From the NCBI GenBank assembly GCA_022711765.1, contig JAKLEB010000001.1, forward strand, positions 1,718,694-1,782,693: 64,000 nt of DNA, given 5' to 3'. Positions 26,326-35,203 of the stretch are shown piece after piece. The stretch comes from Candidatus Krumholzibacteriota bacterium (GTDB taxonomy: Bacteria > Krumholzibacteriota > Krumholzibacteriia > LZORAL124-64-63). A program made the position numbers and the translations under genes. Under the pieces are notes generated by a model that saw nothing but the letters and a program-made list of their open reading frames with translations, did no database searches and had not been told where the DNA came from. Positions within the stretch are counted from its first letter, which is position 1, and the number at the start of each line of letters is the position of its first letter.

Positions 26326-27198
26326 ATGGACCGCTGCTGCCTCGCCACGTTCCTGCTGCTCCTTGCCGGCTGCTCCGGCCGCGAGCTGCCGAATCCCTCG
26401 GGCACCTTCGAGGCCACGGTCGTCGACGTGGCGCCGGTGATGTCCGGTCGCGCCCTGGTCGTGCGACCGGACGAGGGCGAGGCGGTCGCCCTGGGCGACA
26501 CGGTGATCGTGCTCGATACGGAACTGCTCGCGCTCCAGCGCGCCGAGACGGCCGCCCGGCGCGCAAGCCTCGAGGCGCAGCGCCGCTCCGCCGCGGCCGA
26601 CCTCGCCCAGGCGCAGAGTCGCCTCGCCCTCGTCGAGACGACGCTGTCGCGCACGACCGAGCTGCGGAACCTCGGCACCGCCACTCAGCAACAGGTCGAC
26701 GACCTGACGGCCGAGCGCGACGTCACCCGCAGCGCCATCGAGGCCGCCCGCGGCCGCCTCGCGACGGTCGACGCCGAGCTCGCGCACCTCGAGGCCGCCC
26801 TCGCCGTGCTCGACCGGCAGCTGCGCGACGGCGTGGTTCTCGCGCCGGTGGCGGGCACCGTGCTGACGCGCAACCTCGAGCCGGGCGAGGTCGCGGCGGC
26901 CGGACGGACGGCGATGCGCGTCGCCGACCTCTCGGAGCTCGAACTCGAGGTCTATCTCGAGGCGGGCGACCTGGACCGCGTGCGCCTCGGCGACACGCTG
27001 CCCGTGGTGATCGACGCGACGCCCGGCGAGCGGCGCCAGGGTCGCGTGACCTGGATCAGCGACGAGGCCGAGTTCACGCCCAAGAACGCCCAGACCCGCG
27101 ACGCGCGCGCGCAGCTCGTCTACGCGGTCAAGCTGCGCGTCGCCAATCCGGACGGGCGACTCCACGTGGGCATGCCGGCCGAGGTCGAGCTGCCGTGA
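26326..27198 (+). CDS. HlyD/YbhG-like periplasmic adaptor lipoprotein
   Basis: A 290-residue membrane-fusion protein linking the ABC pump to the TolC channel. The lipobox LLAGC puts the lipidated Cys at 16, so it should be anchored to the inner membrane. Then come a barrel-sandwich half (APVMSGRALVVRPDEGEAV), a long coiled-coil hairpin (about 70-170) with LRNLGTATQQQVDDLTAERD at its tip, and the second lipoyl half (VVLAPVAGTVLTRNLEPGEV). GAGGAG seven bases upstream favours this ATG; another ATG 21 bp earlier overlaps the TolC stop. The C-terminal FTPKNAQTRDAR motif is typical of YbhG-type adaptors. Confidence 0.9.
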   Translation: MDRCCLATFLLLLAGCSGRELPNPSGTFEATVVDVAPVMSGRALVVRPDEGEAVALGDTVIVLDTELLALQRAETAARRASLEAQRRSAAADLAQAQSRLALVETTLSRTTELRNLGTATQQQVDDLTAERDVTRSAIEAARGRLATVDAELAHLEAALAVLDRQLRDGVVLAPVAGTVLTRNLEPGEVAAAGRTAMRVADLSELELEVYLEAGDLDRVRLGDTLPVVIDATPGERRQGRVTWISDEAEFTPKNAQTRDARAQLVYAVKLRVANPDGRLHVGMPAEVELP

Positions 27199-28100
27199 TC
27201 CGGATCGACGACCTGCACAAGAGCTACGGCGCGACCGCCGCGGTCCGCGGCCTCTCCCTCGCGGTCGGGCCCGGGCGGATCTGCGGGCTCATCGGCCCCG
27301 ACGGCGCGGGCAAGACGACCACGATGCGGATCGTGTGCGGGTTGCTCGCGCCGGACCGCGGCACCGCCACGGTGCTCGGCCGCGACTGCACGCGCGAGGC
27401 GCGCGCGATCAAATCCCGTCTCGGCTACATGCCCCAGCGGTTCAGCCTCTACCCCGACCTCACGGTCGCCGAGAACCTGCGCTTCTTCGCGGACCTCTTC
27501 GCGGTCGGGCGCCAGGAGCGCGCGCGGCGCGAGGCCGAGCTGATGGAGTTCAGCAAGCTCGGTCCGTTCCGCGAACGGCGCGCCGGGCGGCTCTCCGGCG
27601 GCATGAAGCAGAAGCTCGCCCTCAGCTGCACGCTCATCCACACGCCGGAGGTTCTCGTGCTCGACGAGCCCACCACGGGCGTCGACCCCGTGAGTCGCCG
27701 CGAGTTCTGGCGCATCCTGCGCGACCTCGCCAACCGCGGACTCGCGCTCCTGGTGAGCACCCCGTACCTGGACGAAGCCGACCTGTGCGACGACATCGTC
27801 CTGATGCACGGCGGCCGCGCCATCGCGCGGGGCACGCCGGCCGAGGTCGCGGCCGGCTTTCCGCGCCGCCTGCTCGAGGTCCGCGGCCCGGGGCTGTCCG
27901 CCGCCATCGCGCTCCTGCGCGAAACGCCGGTCGCCGGCACGGACGCGAGGCGATACGGCGATCGCCTGCACGTCGTCTACACGGATCAGGACCAGGCGGC
28001 CGCCGTCCGCGCGCGGCTCGCGGGCCTCGCGGTCGAGGTGTCGCCGGTCGGCCCCGGCATCGAGGACGCGTTCGTCGCCCTGCTCGAGGGCGCGTCGTGA
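27195..28100 (+). CDS. ABC transporter ATPase, YbhF N-half-like
   Basis: A 301-residue ABC-2-type ATPase with Walker A GPDGAGKTT (34-42), signature LSGGMKQK (133-140) and Walker B VLVLDEP with catalytic Glu158. The C-terminal about 70 residues form a small regulatory domain seen in exporters of this class. GTG start overlapping the adaptor stop by 4 bp; overlaps the next ATPase by 4 bp. In E. coli YbhF the two ATPase domains are fused; here they are separate genes. All canonical catalytic residues are intact in this copy. Confidence 0.92.
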   Translation: MIRIDDLHKSYGATAAVRGLSLAVGPGRICGLIGPDGAGKTTTMRIVCGLLAPDRGTATVLGRDCTREARAIKSRLGYMPQRFSLYPDLTVAENLRFFADLFAVGRQERARREAELMEFSKLGPFRERRAGRLSGGMKQKLALSCTLIHTPEVLVLDEPTTGVDPVSRREFWRILRDLANRGLALLVSTPYLDEADLCDDIVLMHGGRAIARGTPAEVAAGFPRRLLEVRGPGLSAAIALLRETPVAGTDARRYGDRLHVVYTDQDQAAAVRARLAGLAVEVSPVGPGIEDAFVALLEGAS

Positions 28101-28822
28101 GCGGCGAGGCGGTCCTCGCGCGCGGTCTCACGCGCCGGTTCGGACGGTTCACGGCCGTCGACGGGATCGACCTCGCGGTCGCGCCGGGCGAGATCTTCGG
28201 ATTCCTCGGCGCGAACGGCGCCGGCAAGACCACGGCGATCCGCATGCTCTGCGGACTCCTGCCGCCCACGAGCGGCGAGGCGACCGTCGCCGGCATCCCG
28301 GTCGGGCGGCGCGCCGTCGAGCTGAAACAGCGCATCGGCTACATGAGCCAGCGCTTCAGCCTCTACGAGGACCTCACCGTGCGCGAGAACCTGGAGTTCT
28401 TCGGCGGCGTCTACGGGCTCAGTCGCCACCGCATCGCCGCGCGCGTGGCGGCCCTGCTGCCGTACCTCGGCCTCGCCGGCACGGAGAATCGCCTGACCGC
28501 CTCCCTGCCGCTCGGTTACAAGCAGCGCCTGGCGCTCGGCTGCGCGCTCCTCCACGAGCCGCGGGTGGTGTTCCTCGACGAGCCGACCGGCGGGGTCGAT
28601 CCGCTCGCGCGCCGCCGGTTCTGGGACCTCATCTACGAGCAGGCCGCGGCCGGCGTCACCATCTTCGTGACCACGCACTACATGGACGAGGCGGAGTACT
28701 GCGGGCGCGTGTCGATCATGGTCCAGGGCCGCATCGTCGCCCTCGACACGCCGGCCGGTCTGAAAGCGACGACCGGCGGTCGCGACATGCAAGACGTCTT
28801 CCTGAGGCTGGTGGATCGATGA
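28097..28822 (+). CDS. ABC transporter ATPase, YbhF C-half-like, degenerate signature
   Basis: A 241-residue ABC ATPase with Walker A GANGAGKTT (38-46) and Walker B VVFLDEPTGGVDP (Asp161, Glu162). Its signature is LPLGYKQR (137-144) instead of LSGGxKQR. The same LPLG form occurs in the second half of YbhF-type proteins, so it is probably a real asymmetric heterodimer with one canonical and one altered site, not decay. GTG start in a GTGA overlap. The frame is open far upstream on top of the first ATPase, but the overlap and domain start fix the beginning here. Confidence 0.92.
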   Translation: MSGEAVLARGLTRRFGRFTAVDGIDLAVAPGEIFGFLGANGAGKTTAIRMLCGLLPPTSGEATVAGIPVGRRAVELKQRIGYMSQRFSLYEDLTVRENLEFFGGVYGLSRHRIAARVAALLPYLGLAGTENRLTASLPLGYKQRLALGCALLHEPRVVFLDEPTGGVDPLARRRFWDLIYEQAAAGVTIFVTTHYMDEAEYCGRVSIMVQGRIVALDTPAGLKATTGGRDMQDVFLRLVDR

Positions 28823-29910
28823 AGAGGGTCGCGGCCATCGCGCGCAAGGAGCTGGTCCACATCGTGCGCGACCGCCGCAGCCTCGCCGTCGCGATCCTCA
28901 TGCCGCTCGCGATGGTGCTGATCTACGGCTCGGTCATCGACATGGAACTGCGCGACCTCCAGGTCGGAGTGCTCGACCTCGACCGCAGCGACGCGAGCCG
29001 CGAACTGGTGCGCGAGATGACCGCGAGCGGATTCATCGTCGAGGCGGCGCGGCTCGCGAGCCGAGCCGAGGTGGAAGCGGGCTTCCGGCGAGGACGGTTC
29101 CGCGCCGTGCTCGTCGTGCCCGCCGGTTACGCCGCCGGCGACCGCACCGGCATCCAGATCCTCGTCGACGCCGCCGACGCCGCGACCGCCGCCACGGTCG
29201 ACAACTACCTGCAGGCCGTGGTCCTGCGCGCGGCGCGCGAGCGCCTCCCGGCGGCCGGCGCGCCGCCGCCGCCCTTCACCGCGCGCACCCGGATCTGGTT
29301 CAACCCCGAGCTCGCGAGCGCGCATTTCGTCGTGCCCGGCCTGGTGGCCCTGGTGATGATGATGATCTGCGCCCTCTTGACGAGCATCGCGATCACCCGC
29401 GAGAAGGAAGTCGGCACCCTGGAGCAGATCCTGACGACCCCGGTCGCCCCGGCGCAGGTCATCCTGGGCAAGGCGCTGCCCTACGTCGGTCTCGGCGCCC
29501 TGGACGCCGCGCTGATCCTCGCCGTGGGCCGGCTCGCCTTCAAGGTGCCGATGAACGGCTCCTGGCTCGCGCTCGCCGCCTACACGCTCCTGTTCATCGT
29601 GATCGCGCTGGCGGTCGGCCTGCTGATCTCGGCGCGATCGTCGAGCCTTCGCGTCGCGATGATGGCCGCGATCATCGTCACGATGCTGCCGACCATGGTC
29701 CTCTCGGGCTTCGTCTTCCCGATCGCCAGCATGCCGCGGGCCCTGCAGGCCGTCTGCCAGCTCATGCCGGCCACCCACTTCCTGGTCGTCGTACGCGGCA
29801 TCCTGCTCAAGGGACAGAACTGGTATCCGCTGCAGACCGCGATCCTGGCGGCGATGGCGATCGTGATTCTGACCCTGGCGGCGCGCAGCTTCCGCCTGCG
29901 ACTGGAGTGA
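28819..29910 (+). CDS. ABC-2 type permease, YbhS-like
   Basis: A 363-residue ABC-2 permease: one N-terminal membrane helix (AVAILMPLAMVLIYGSVI), a large periplasmic domain (about 40-170) and five C-terminal helices. Hallmarks are the amphipathic KELVHIVRDRRS start, the ITREKEVGTLEQILTTPV coupling region and MVLSGFVFPIASMP near the end. Start overlaps the ATPase stop (ATGA). With the next gene it forms a heterodimeric membrane channel, as YbhS and YbhR do. Confidence 0.92.
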   Translation: MKRVAAIARKELVHIVRDRRSLAVAILMPLAMVLIYGSVIDMELRDLQVGVLDLDRSDASRELVREMTASGFIVEAARLASRAEVEAGFRRGRFRAVLVVPAGYAAGDRTGIQILVDAADAATAATVDNYLQAVVLRAARERLPAAGAPPPPFTARTRIWFNPELASAHFVVPGLVALVMMMICALLTSIAITREKEVGTLEQILTTPVAPAQVILGKALPYVGLGALDAALILAVGRLAFKVPMNGSWLALAAYTLLFIVIALAVGLLISARSSSLRVAMMAAIIVTMLPTMVLSGFVFPIASMPRALQAVCQLMPATHFLVVVRGILLKGQNWYPLQTAILAAMAIVILTLAARSFRLRLE

Positions 29911-30998
29911 CCGCCGTGGGCCCGCTCGCCAGCCTCATGCGCAAGGAGTTCCTGCAGCTGCGGCGCGACCACGCGATGCTGCGCCTGGTGCTCGTGCTGC
30001 CCATCGTCCAGCTGCTGGTGCTGTCGTACGCGCTCGACAACGACCTGCGCAACGTGCGCGTGAGCGTGCTCGACGAGGACCGGACGCCCCTCTCGCGCGG
30101 GATCGCGGATGCTCTGTGGGAGTCCGACGTCTTCGTGCCGGGACCGCCGCTCGCCTCCGGCGACGATCTGGCTCGCTCCCTGAAGGTAGGCCGCTGCGAC
30201 CTCGCCGTGCGCATCCCCGCCGGTCTCGCCCGCGACGTCGCCGGGAACCGCTCGGCGGCGATCGGCGTGCATGTGGACGGGACGAACAGCAGCACCGGCG
30301 GTCGCGCCGCCGGTTACGCGGAAGCGGCCATCGCCCGGGCGGCAACCGGGCGGGACGGTCGAGTCGGCGCCGTCCGCTTCTTCTACAATCCCGAGCTGGA
30401 GAGCCGGCTTTACATGGTGCCGGGCATCATCGTCATGATCGCGACGATCGTCTCGGCCATGCTCACCGGCATGGCCATCGTGCGCGAGAAGGAGCTCGGC
30501 ACGCTCGAGCAGGTGCTCGTCACGCCGCTCGGCTCCCTGCAGTACGTCGCCGGCAAATCGGCGCCGTATGCCCTGATCGCGCTGGTCGACCTCGCGCTGG
30601 CGACCGGGTTCGCCGCGGTCTGGTTCCACGTTCCGCTGGCGGGTTCGCCGCTCGTGCTGCTCGCCGGAGTCCTGGCGTACCTCGCCGTCACGCTCTCCCT
30701 CGGCCTGATCGCGTCCGTGGTCTCCGACACCCAGCAGCAGGCGATGTTCACCGTCTGGTTCTTCCTCGTCTTCGCGATCATGCTCAGCGGGTTCTTCTTT
30801 CCGATCGAGAACATGCCCCCGTGGGCCCGGGTCCTGACCTGGCTCGATCCGATGCGGTTCTTCCTGGCGATCGTGCGCGGCGTCCTCCTGCGCGGCGCGG
30901 GATTCGGCGACCTCGCCCGCGACCTGCTGGTCCTGGCCGGCATGGGCGCCGCGTCGTTCACCGGCGCCGTGCTCGCGTTCCGGCGGGCCACCTCGTGA
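29907..30998 (+). CDS. ABC-2 type permease, YbhR-like
   Basis: A 363-residue permease, second of the pair and the same length as its neighbour. It shows MRKEFLQLRRDHAMLRL at the N-terminus, a periplasmic domain, the coupling motif VREKELGTLEQVLVTPLG and MLSGFFFPIENMP before the last helices. GTG start overlapping the previous stop by 4 bp. It is the last gene of the operon; the convergent RND gene ends 10 bp downstream and no terminator is visible in that gap, so read-through into the antisense of the RND gene is possible. Confidence 0.92.
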   Translation: MTAVGPLASLMRKEFLQLRRDHAMLRLVLVLPIVQLLVLSYALDNDLRNVRVSVLDEDRTPLSRGIADALWESDVFVPGPPLASGDDLARSLKVGRCDLAVRIPAGLARDVAGNRSAAIGVHVDGTNSSTGGRAAGYAEAAIARAATGRDGRVGAVRFFYNPELESRLYMVPGIIVMIATIVSAMLTGMAIVREKELGTLEQVLVTPLGSLQYVAGKSAPYALIALVDLALATGFAAVWFHVPLAGSPLVLLAGVLAYLAVTLSLGLIASVVSDTQQQAMFTVWFFLVFAIMLSGFFFPIENMPPWARVLTWLDPMRFFLAIVRGVLLRGAGFGDLARDLLVLAGMGAASFTGAVLAFRRATS

Positions 30999-31007
30999 CG
31001 GGCGCCG

Positions 31008-34000
31008 CTAATCCGCCACGCGCGCGGCGCCGCGACGCCACGACCGCCGGCCAGCCCAGGACTGGAACCGGTCGAGGTAGGTGAAGAACACCGGAGTCAC
31101 GAAGAGGGTCACGAGCTGCGAGAACAGCAGGCCGCCGACCACCGCCAGGCCCAGCGGCCGCCGCGACTCGGCGCCGGCGCCGAGGCCGAGCGCGATCGGC
31201 AGGGTGCCGACCAGCGCGGCGAGGGTCGTCATCATGATCGGCCGGAAGCGGACGCTGCAAGCCTGGAGGATCGCCTGCTCGGCGCCGAGGCCCGTCTTCT
31301 TCGCCTCGAGCGCGAAGTCGATCATCATGATCGCGTTCTTCTTCACGACGCCGATCAGCATGAGCAAGCCGACGTAGCTGTACAGGTTCAGGTCGGAGCC
31401 GAAGACCATCAGGGTCAAGAGGGCGCCGAAGAGCGCGAACGGCAGGCCGGTGAGGATCGTGATCGGGTGCACGAAGCTCTCGTACAGGATGCCGAGCACG
31501 ATGTAGATGACCGCGATCGCGAGCAGCAGCATGCCGGCCATGCCGGCCTGGGAGGACCGGAAGGCCTGCGCGGTGCCGGCGAAGCTGGTGACGATCCCGT
31601 CCGGCAGCGTCTCGGCGGCCGCCGCGGTCACGGCGGCCACCGCTTCGCCGAGGGACACGCCGTCCGCCAGGTTGAACGACAGCGTGACCGCCGGCAGCTG
31701 GCCCGCGTGGTTCACCGCGAGCGGCCCCACGCCGGTGTCGATCCGCGCGAGGGCGGACAGCGGCACCAGGTCGCCGTCGCGCGCGCGGACGTGCAGGAGA
31801 TCGAGCGCCTGGGGCTCGCGCTGGTACTCGGGCATCACCTCGAGGAGGACGTAGTACTGGTTGTCCGGCGCGAGGATGGTCGAGATCTGCCGGGCGCCGT
31901 AGGCGGAGAAGAGAGCGTCCTCGATCGCGCGGGGCGTCAAGCCGAGCGACGCCGCCCGGTCGCGGTCGATCGTGACCCGGACCTCGGGGTTGCTGATCCT
32001 CAGGTCGCTGTTCACGTCGCGCAGCAGGGAGCTCTCCCGCAGCTTCGCCTCGAGCGCCGGCGCCGCCGCGTAGAGCGCGTCGAGATCCGACGACTGCAGC
32101 GTGAACTGGTAGAGGCTCGTGGCGCCGCGACCGCCGATGTTGATCGCCGGTGGGTTGACGACGAAGATCCGCAGGCCCGGGATCTGGGCCAGCTTCGCGC
32201 GCAAGCGGCCCACGATCTCGTCCGCCGAGGACTCGCGTTCCCCGCGCGGCTTGAGCCGGAGGAAGAACCGGCCCTGGTTGCTGGCCGACGGCCCGCCGCC
32301 GCCGGCGACGTTGGACATGAACGTGTCGACATCGGGGTCCGCCGCGATTACCGCCGCCGCCGCCTGCTGGTGCGCGACCATGGCCTCGAACGAGAGCCCC
32401 TCGGCGCCCTCGGTCGTCGCGCTCAACAGGCCCGTGTCCTCGCTGGGGATGAAGCCCTTGGGCACGGCGCCGAACAGGAGGATCACTCCGGCCAGGATGG
32501 CGAACGAGACCATCGCCGTCGCGAACTTGTGCCGGATGACGAACGCGAGACCGCGCTCGTAGGCGCCGAGCGATCCGGCCCACGCGCGTTCGATGGCACC
32601 GTAGAGTCGGCCGTGGCTCAAGGTCTGGGAGGGATGCAGGAACCGGCTGCACATCATCGGCGTGAGGGTCAGCGAGACGACGCCGGAGATGAGGATCGCC
32701 GCCATGATCGTGACGGCGAACTCCCGGAAGAGGCGGCCCATGATGCCGCCCATGAACAGGACGGGCAGGAAGACCGCGGCGAGCGACAGCGTCATCGACA
32801 CGATCGTGAAGCCGACCTCGCGCGCGCCGTCCAGCGCGGCCTGGCGCGGCGCCTTGCCCTGCTCGAGGTGCCGGTAGATGTTCTCGAGCATGACGATGGC
32901 GTCGTCCACGACGAAGCCCAGCGACAGCGTGAGCGCCATCAGCGAGAGGTTGTCGAGGTTGAAGTTCGCCAGCGCCATCACCGCGAAGGTGCCGACCACC
33001 GACATCGGCAGCGCGATGCTGGGAATCACCGTCGCCGGGATGTTCCGCAGGAAGACGAAGATCACCAGGACGACCAGGCAGAGGGTCAAGGCGAGCGTGA
33101 CCTTGACGTCGTGGACCGACTCCTGGATCGCCAGCGAACGGTCGATCATCACATCCAGCGAGGCCGCCGCCGGCAACTGCTCCCGCAGCTGCTGCAGCAG
33201 CTCCTTGACGGCCCGCGTGACCGCCACGGTGTTCGTGCCCGGCTGCCGCTGCACGGCGAGCATGATCCCACGCCGGTCGGCGCGCCACGCCGCGGTCTTG
33301 TCGTTCTGGACCGAGTCGAGCACGTGGCCGAGGTCCTCGAGGCGCACCGGCGCGCCGTCGCGCCAGGCGACCACGATCGGCCGGAACTCCGCCGCCGTCG
33401 CGAGCTGGCCGCTCGCCTTCACCGTGTACGCCTTCTCCCGGCCCCAGAGCGTGCCCGTCGGCAGGTTGACGTTGTTGCTGGCGACCGCCGTGACGACCTC
33501 GTCGATGCCGATCCCGCGCGAGGCGAGGGCCTGCGGATCGACCTGGATCCGCACCGCGTACTTCTGCGAGCCCCAGACGAGCACCTGGGCGACCCCGCCG
33601 ACCATCGACAGGCGCGGCGCCAGGAGCGTCTGGCCGTACTCGTCCAGCGTCGACAGCGGCAGGGTCGGCGAGGTGAGCGCGATGAAGAGGATCGGCGAGT
33701 CCGCCGGATTGACCTTGCGGTAGGACGGCGGCGTCGGCATGTCGGCCGGCAGCTGGCGCTGGACCGCGGCGATCGCCGCCTGGACGTCCTGGGCGGCGGC
33801 GTCGATGTCGCGATCGAGGCTGAACTGGATGGTGACCTGCGTGCTACCGAGGGAGCTCTGCGAGGTCATGTTGTCGATGCCGGCGATCGTCGAGAACTGC
33901 CGCTCGAGCGGCGTCGCGACCGCCGCGGCCATCGTCTCGGGGCTCGCGCCGGGCAGGCTCGCCGAGACGGCGATCGTGGGGAAGTCGACGTTGGGCAGGT

Positions 34001-34097
34001 CGCTCACGGGCAGCAGGCGATAACCCAGGATGCCCGCGACGAGGATCGCGACCATCAGGAGCGTCGTCATCACGGGCCGCCGGATGAACAGGCTCAT
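31008..34097 (-). CDS. RND-family efflux permease (AcrB/MdtBC-like)
   Basis: A 1029-residue inner-membrane proton-driven RND pump of normal length with twelve membrane helices and two large periplasmic loops. It starts MSLFIRRPVMTTLLMVAIL, with LPNVDFPTIAVSASLPGA of the porter domain soon after. Helix 4 has the paired aspartates in SLGFVVDDAIVMLEN, and the C-terminal half has VGLLMLIGVVKKNAIMMIDF and the terminal RRPLGLAVVGGLLFSQ. The sequence most resembles the MdtB/MdtC multidrug subgroup. Third gene of a channel-adaptor-pump operon, overlapping the adaptor by 4 bp. Confidence 0.95.
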   Translation of the reverse strand: MSLFIRRPVMTTLLMVAILVAGILGYRLLPVSDLPNVDFPTIAVSASLPGASPETMAAAVATPLERQFSTIAGIDNMTSQSSLGSTQVTIQFSLDRDIDAAAQDVQAAIAAVQRQLPADMPTPPSYRKVNPADSPILFIALTSPTLPLSTLDEYGQTLLAPRLSMVGGVAQVLVWGSQKYAVRIQVDPQALASRGIGIDEVVTAVASNNVNLPTGTLWGREKAYTVKASGQLATAAEFRPIVVAWRDGAPVRLEDLGHVLDSVQNDKTAAWRADRRGIMLAVQRQPGTNTVAVTRAVKELLQQLREQLPAAASLDVMIDRSLAIQESVHDVKVTLALTLCLVVLVIFVFLRNIPATVIPSIALPMSVVGTFAVMALANFNLDNLSLMALTLSLGFVVDDAIVMLENIYRHLEQGKAPRQAALDGAREVGFTIVSMTLSLAAVFLPVLFMGGIMGRLFREFAVTIMAAILISGVVSLTLTPMMCSRFLHPSQTLSHGRLYGAIERAWAGSLGAYERGLAFVIRHKFATAMVSFAILAGVILLFGAVPKGFIPSEDTGLLSATTEGAEGLSFEAMVAHQQAAAAVIAADPDVDTFMSNVAGGGGPSASNQGRFFLRLKPRGERESSADEIVGRLRAKLAQIPGLRIFVVNPPAINIGGRGATSLYQFTLQSSDLDALYAAAPALEAKLRESSLLRDVNSDLRISNPEVRVTIDRDRAASLGLTPRAIEDALFSAYGARQISTILAPDNQYYVLLEVMPEYQREPQALDLLHVRARDGDLVPLSALARIDTGVGPLAVNHAGQLPAVTLSFNLADGVSLGEAVAAVTAAAAETLPDGIVTSFAGTAQAFRSSQAGMAGMLLLAIAVIYIVLGILYESFVHPITILTGLPFALFGALLTLMVFGSDLNLYSYVGLLMLIGVVKKNAIMMIDFALEAKKTGLGAEQAILQACSVRFRPIMMTTLAALVGTLPIALGLGAGAESRRPLGLAVVGGLLFSQLVTLFVTPVFFTYLDRFQSWAGRRSWRRGAARVAD

Positions 34098-35203
34098 CGC
34101 GCCAGGCCCGCCTTGATCTCGACCGTGGCGCCGGGCACCAGCCGCAGCTGTCCGTCGGTGACGACGGTCTCGCCGGCGGCGACGCCGCCCGCGAGCACGG
34201 TCGTGCCGTTCACCGTCCGGCTCACCTGCACTACCCGCTTCTCGACCTTGCCGTCGCCGCCGATCACGAAGACGAACGGTCCCTCCTGGCTCGTGACGAC
34301 CGCGCCCGCGGGCACGGTGAGCGCCGTCGGCTCGACCGTGAGCGCGAGCTCCGCCGCCACGAATTGCCCGGGCCAGAGTCGCTCGCGGTCGTTCGCGAAC
34401 TCGGCCTTGAGCATGATGGTGCCCGTCCCGGCGTCGACCGCGTTGTCCACGAAGACGACGCGGCCCTCGAGCGGCGGCTCGCCGTCATCGCGCGAGGGCC
34501 GGACGGTGACCTGCAGGTCGCCGGCCGCCCGGTGATCGAGCACCTCGCCCAGCCGGTCGCCGGGAATCGCGAAGCGGACCCTGATCGGCCGCAGCTGGTT
34601 GATGACCACGAGCGGCGCGTCGGCGGCCCGGGCCAGGTTGCCCTGTCTGACGAGGACCGCGCCCGTGCGCCCCGCGATCGGCGCCTTCACGGAGGCGTAC
34701 GCGAGGTTCAGGCGCGCCTGCTCGACGGCCGCCTCGTCAGCGCGCACGGCGGCGTCGAGCGCGGCGACACGGGTCCGCGCCTCCTCGGCCTGCTCCTTCG
34801 TCACGAAGTCGCGCTCGACGAGGCGGTCGTAGCGCTCGGCCTGCACCCTGGCGTTGTCGGCCTCGGCGCGGTCCTGCGCGAGCTGCGCCTCGGCGCCCGC
34901 GAGCGCCGCCTCGAGCGGCCTCGGATCGATCTGGAACAGCCGCTGGCCCTTCTGGACCTCCTCGCCTTCGCGGAACGCCACCTCGGTGATCACGCCGGTC
35001 ACCTGGGCGCGGACCGCGACCGACTCGATCGGCTCGACCGTGCCGACGGCCGCGATCACCAGCGGCATCGGCCGCGCGGTGACCTGGGCGGCGAGCACGG
35101 GCACGGGCGCAGACGAGCGGCCCTCCCGAGGCGCGGCGGTCCCCGGCGCGGCGAGCGCCAGGACGGCGAGGGCGAAGGGTGCGGTGCGAAGCGGCAGCGT
35201 CAT
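34094..35203 (-). CDS. RND efflux periplasmic adaptor subunit (MdtA/AcrA-like)
   Basis: A 369-residue membrane-fusion protein for the RND pump. N-terminal signal peptide (about 1-23), then a barrel-sandwich domain with VAVRAQVTGVITEVAFREGE, a coiled-coil hairpin (about 100-160) with YDRLVERDFVTKEQAEEART, and the second lipoyl half KAPIAGRTGAVLVRQGNLA. The C-terminal membrane-proximal domain ends VVTDGQLRLVPGATVEIK. Four-base overlaps with both neighbours show an operon. Confidence 0.93.
   Translation of the reverse strand: MTLPLRTAPFALAVLALAAPGTAAPREGRSSAPVPVLAAQVTARPMPLVIAAVGTVEPIESVAVRAQVTGVITEVAFREGEEVQKGQRLFQIDPRPLEAALAGAEAQLAQDRAEADNARVQAERYDRLVERDFVTKEQAEEARTRVAALDAAVRADEAAVEQARLNLAYASVKAPIAGRTGAVLVRQGNLARAADAPLVVINQLRPIRVRFAIPGDRLGEVLDHRAAGDLQVTVRPSRDDGEPPLEGRVVFVDNAVDAGTGTIMLKAEFANDRERLWPGQFVAAELALTVEPTALTVPAGAVVTSQEGPFVFVIGGDGKVEKRVVQVSRTVNGTTVLAGGVAAGETVVTDGQLRLVPGATVEIKAGLAR

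Noticed and set aside
31467..34535. A 1022-codon plus-strand frame opposite the RND pump gene
   Set aside because: Translation is Arg/Asp/Val/Glu-rich filler; the RND protein on the minus strand is unambiguous.
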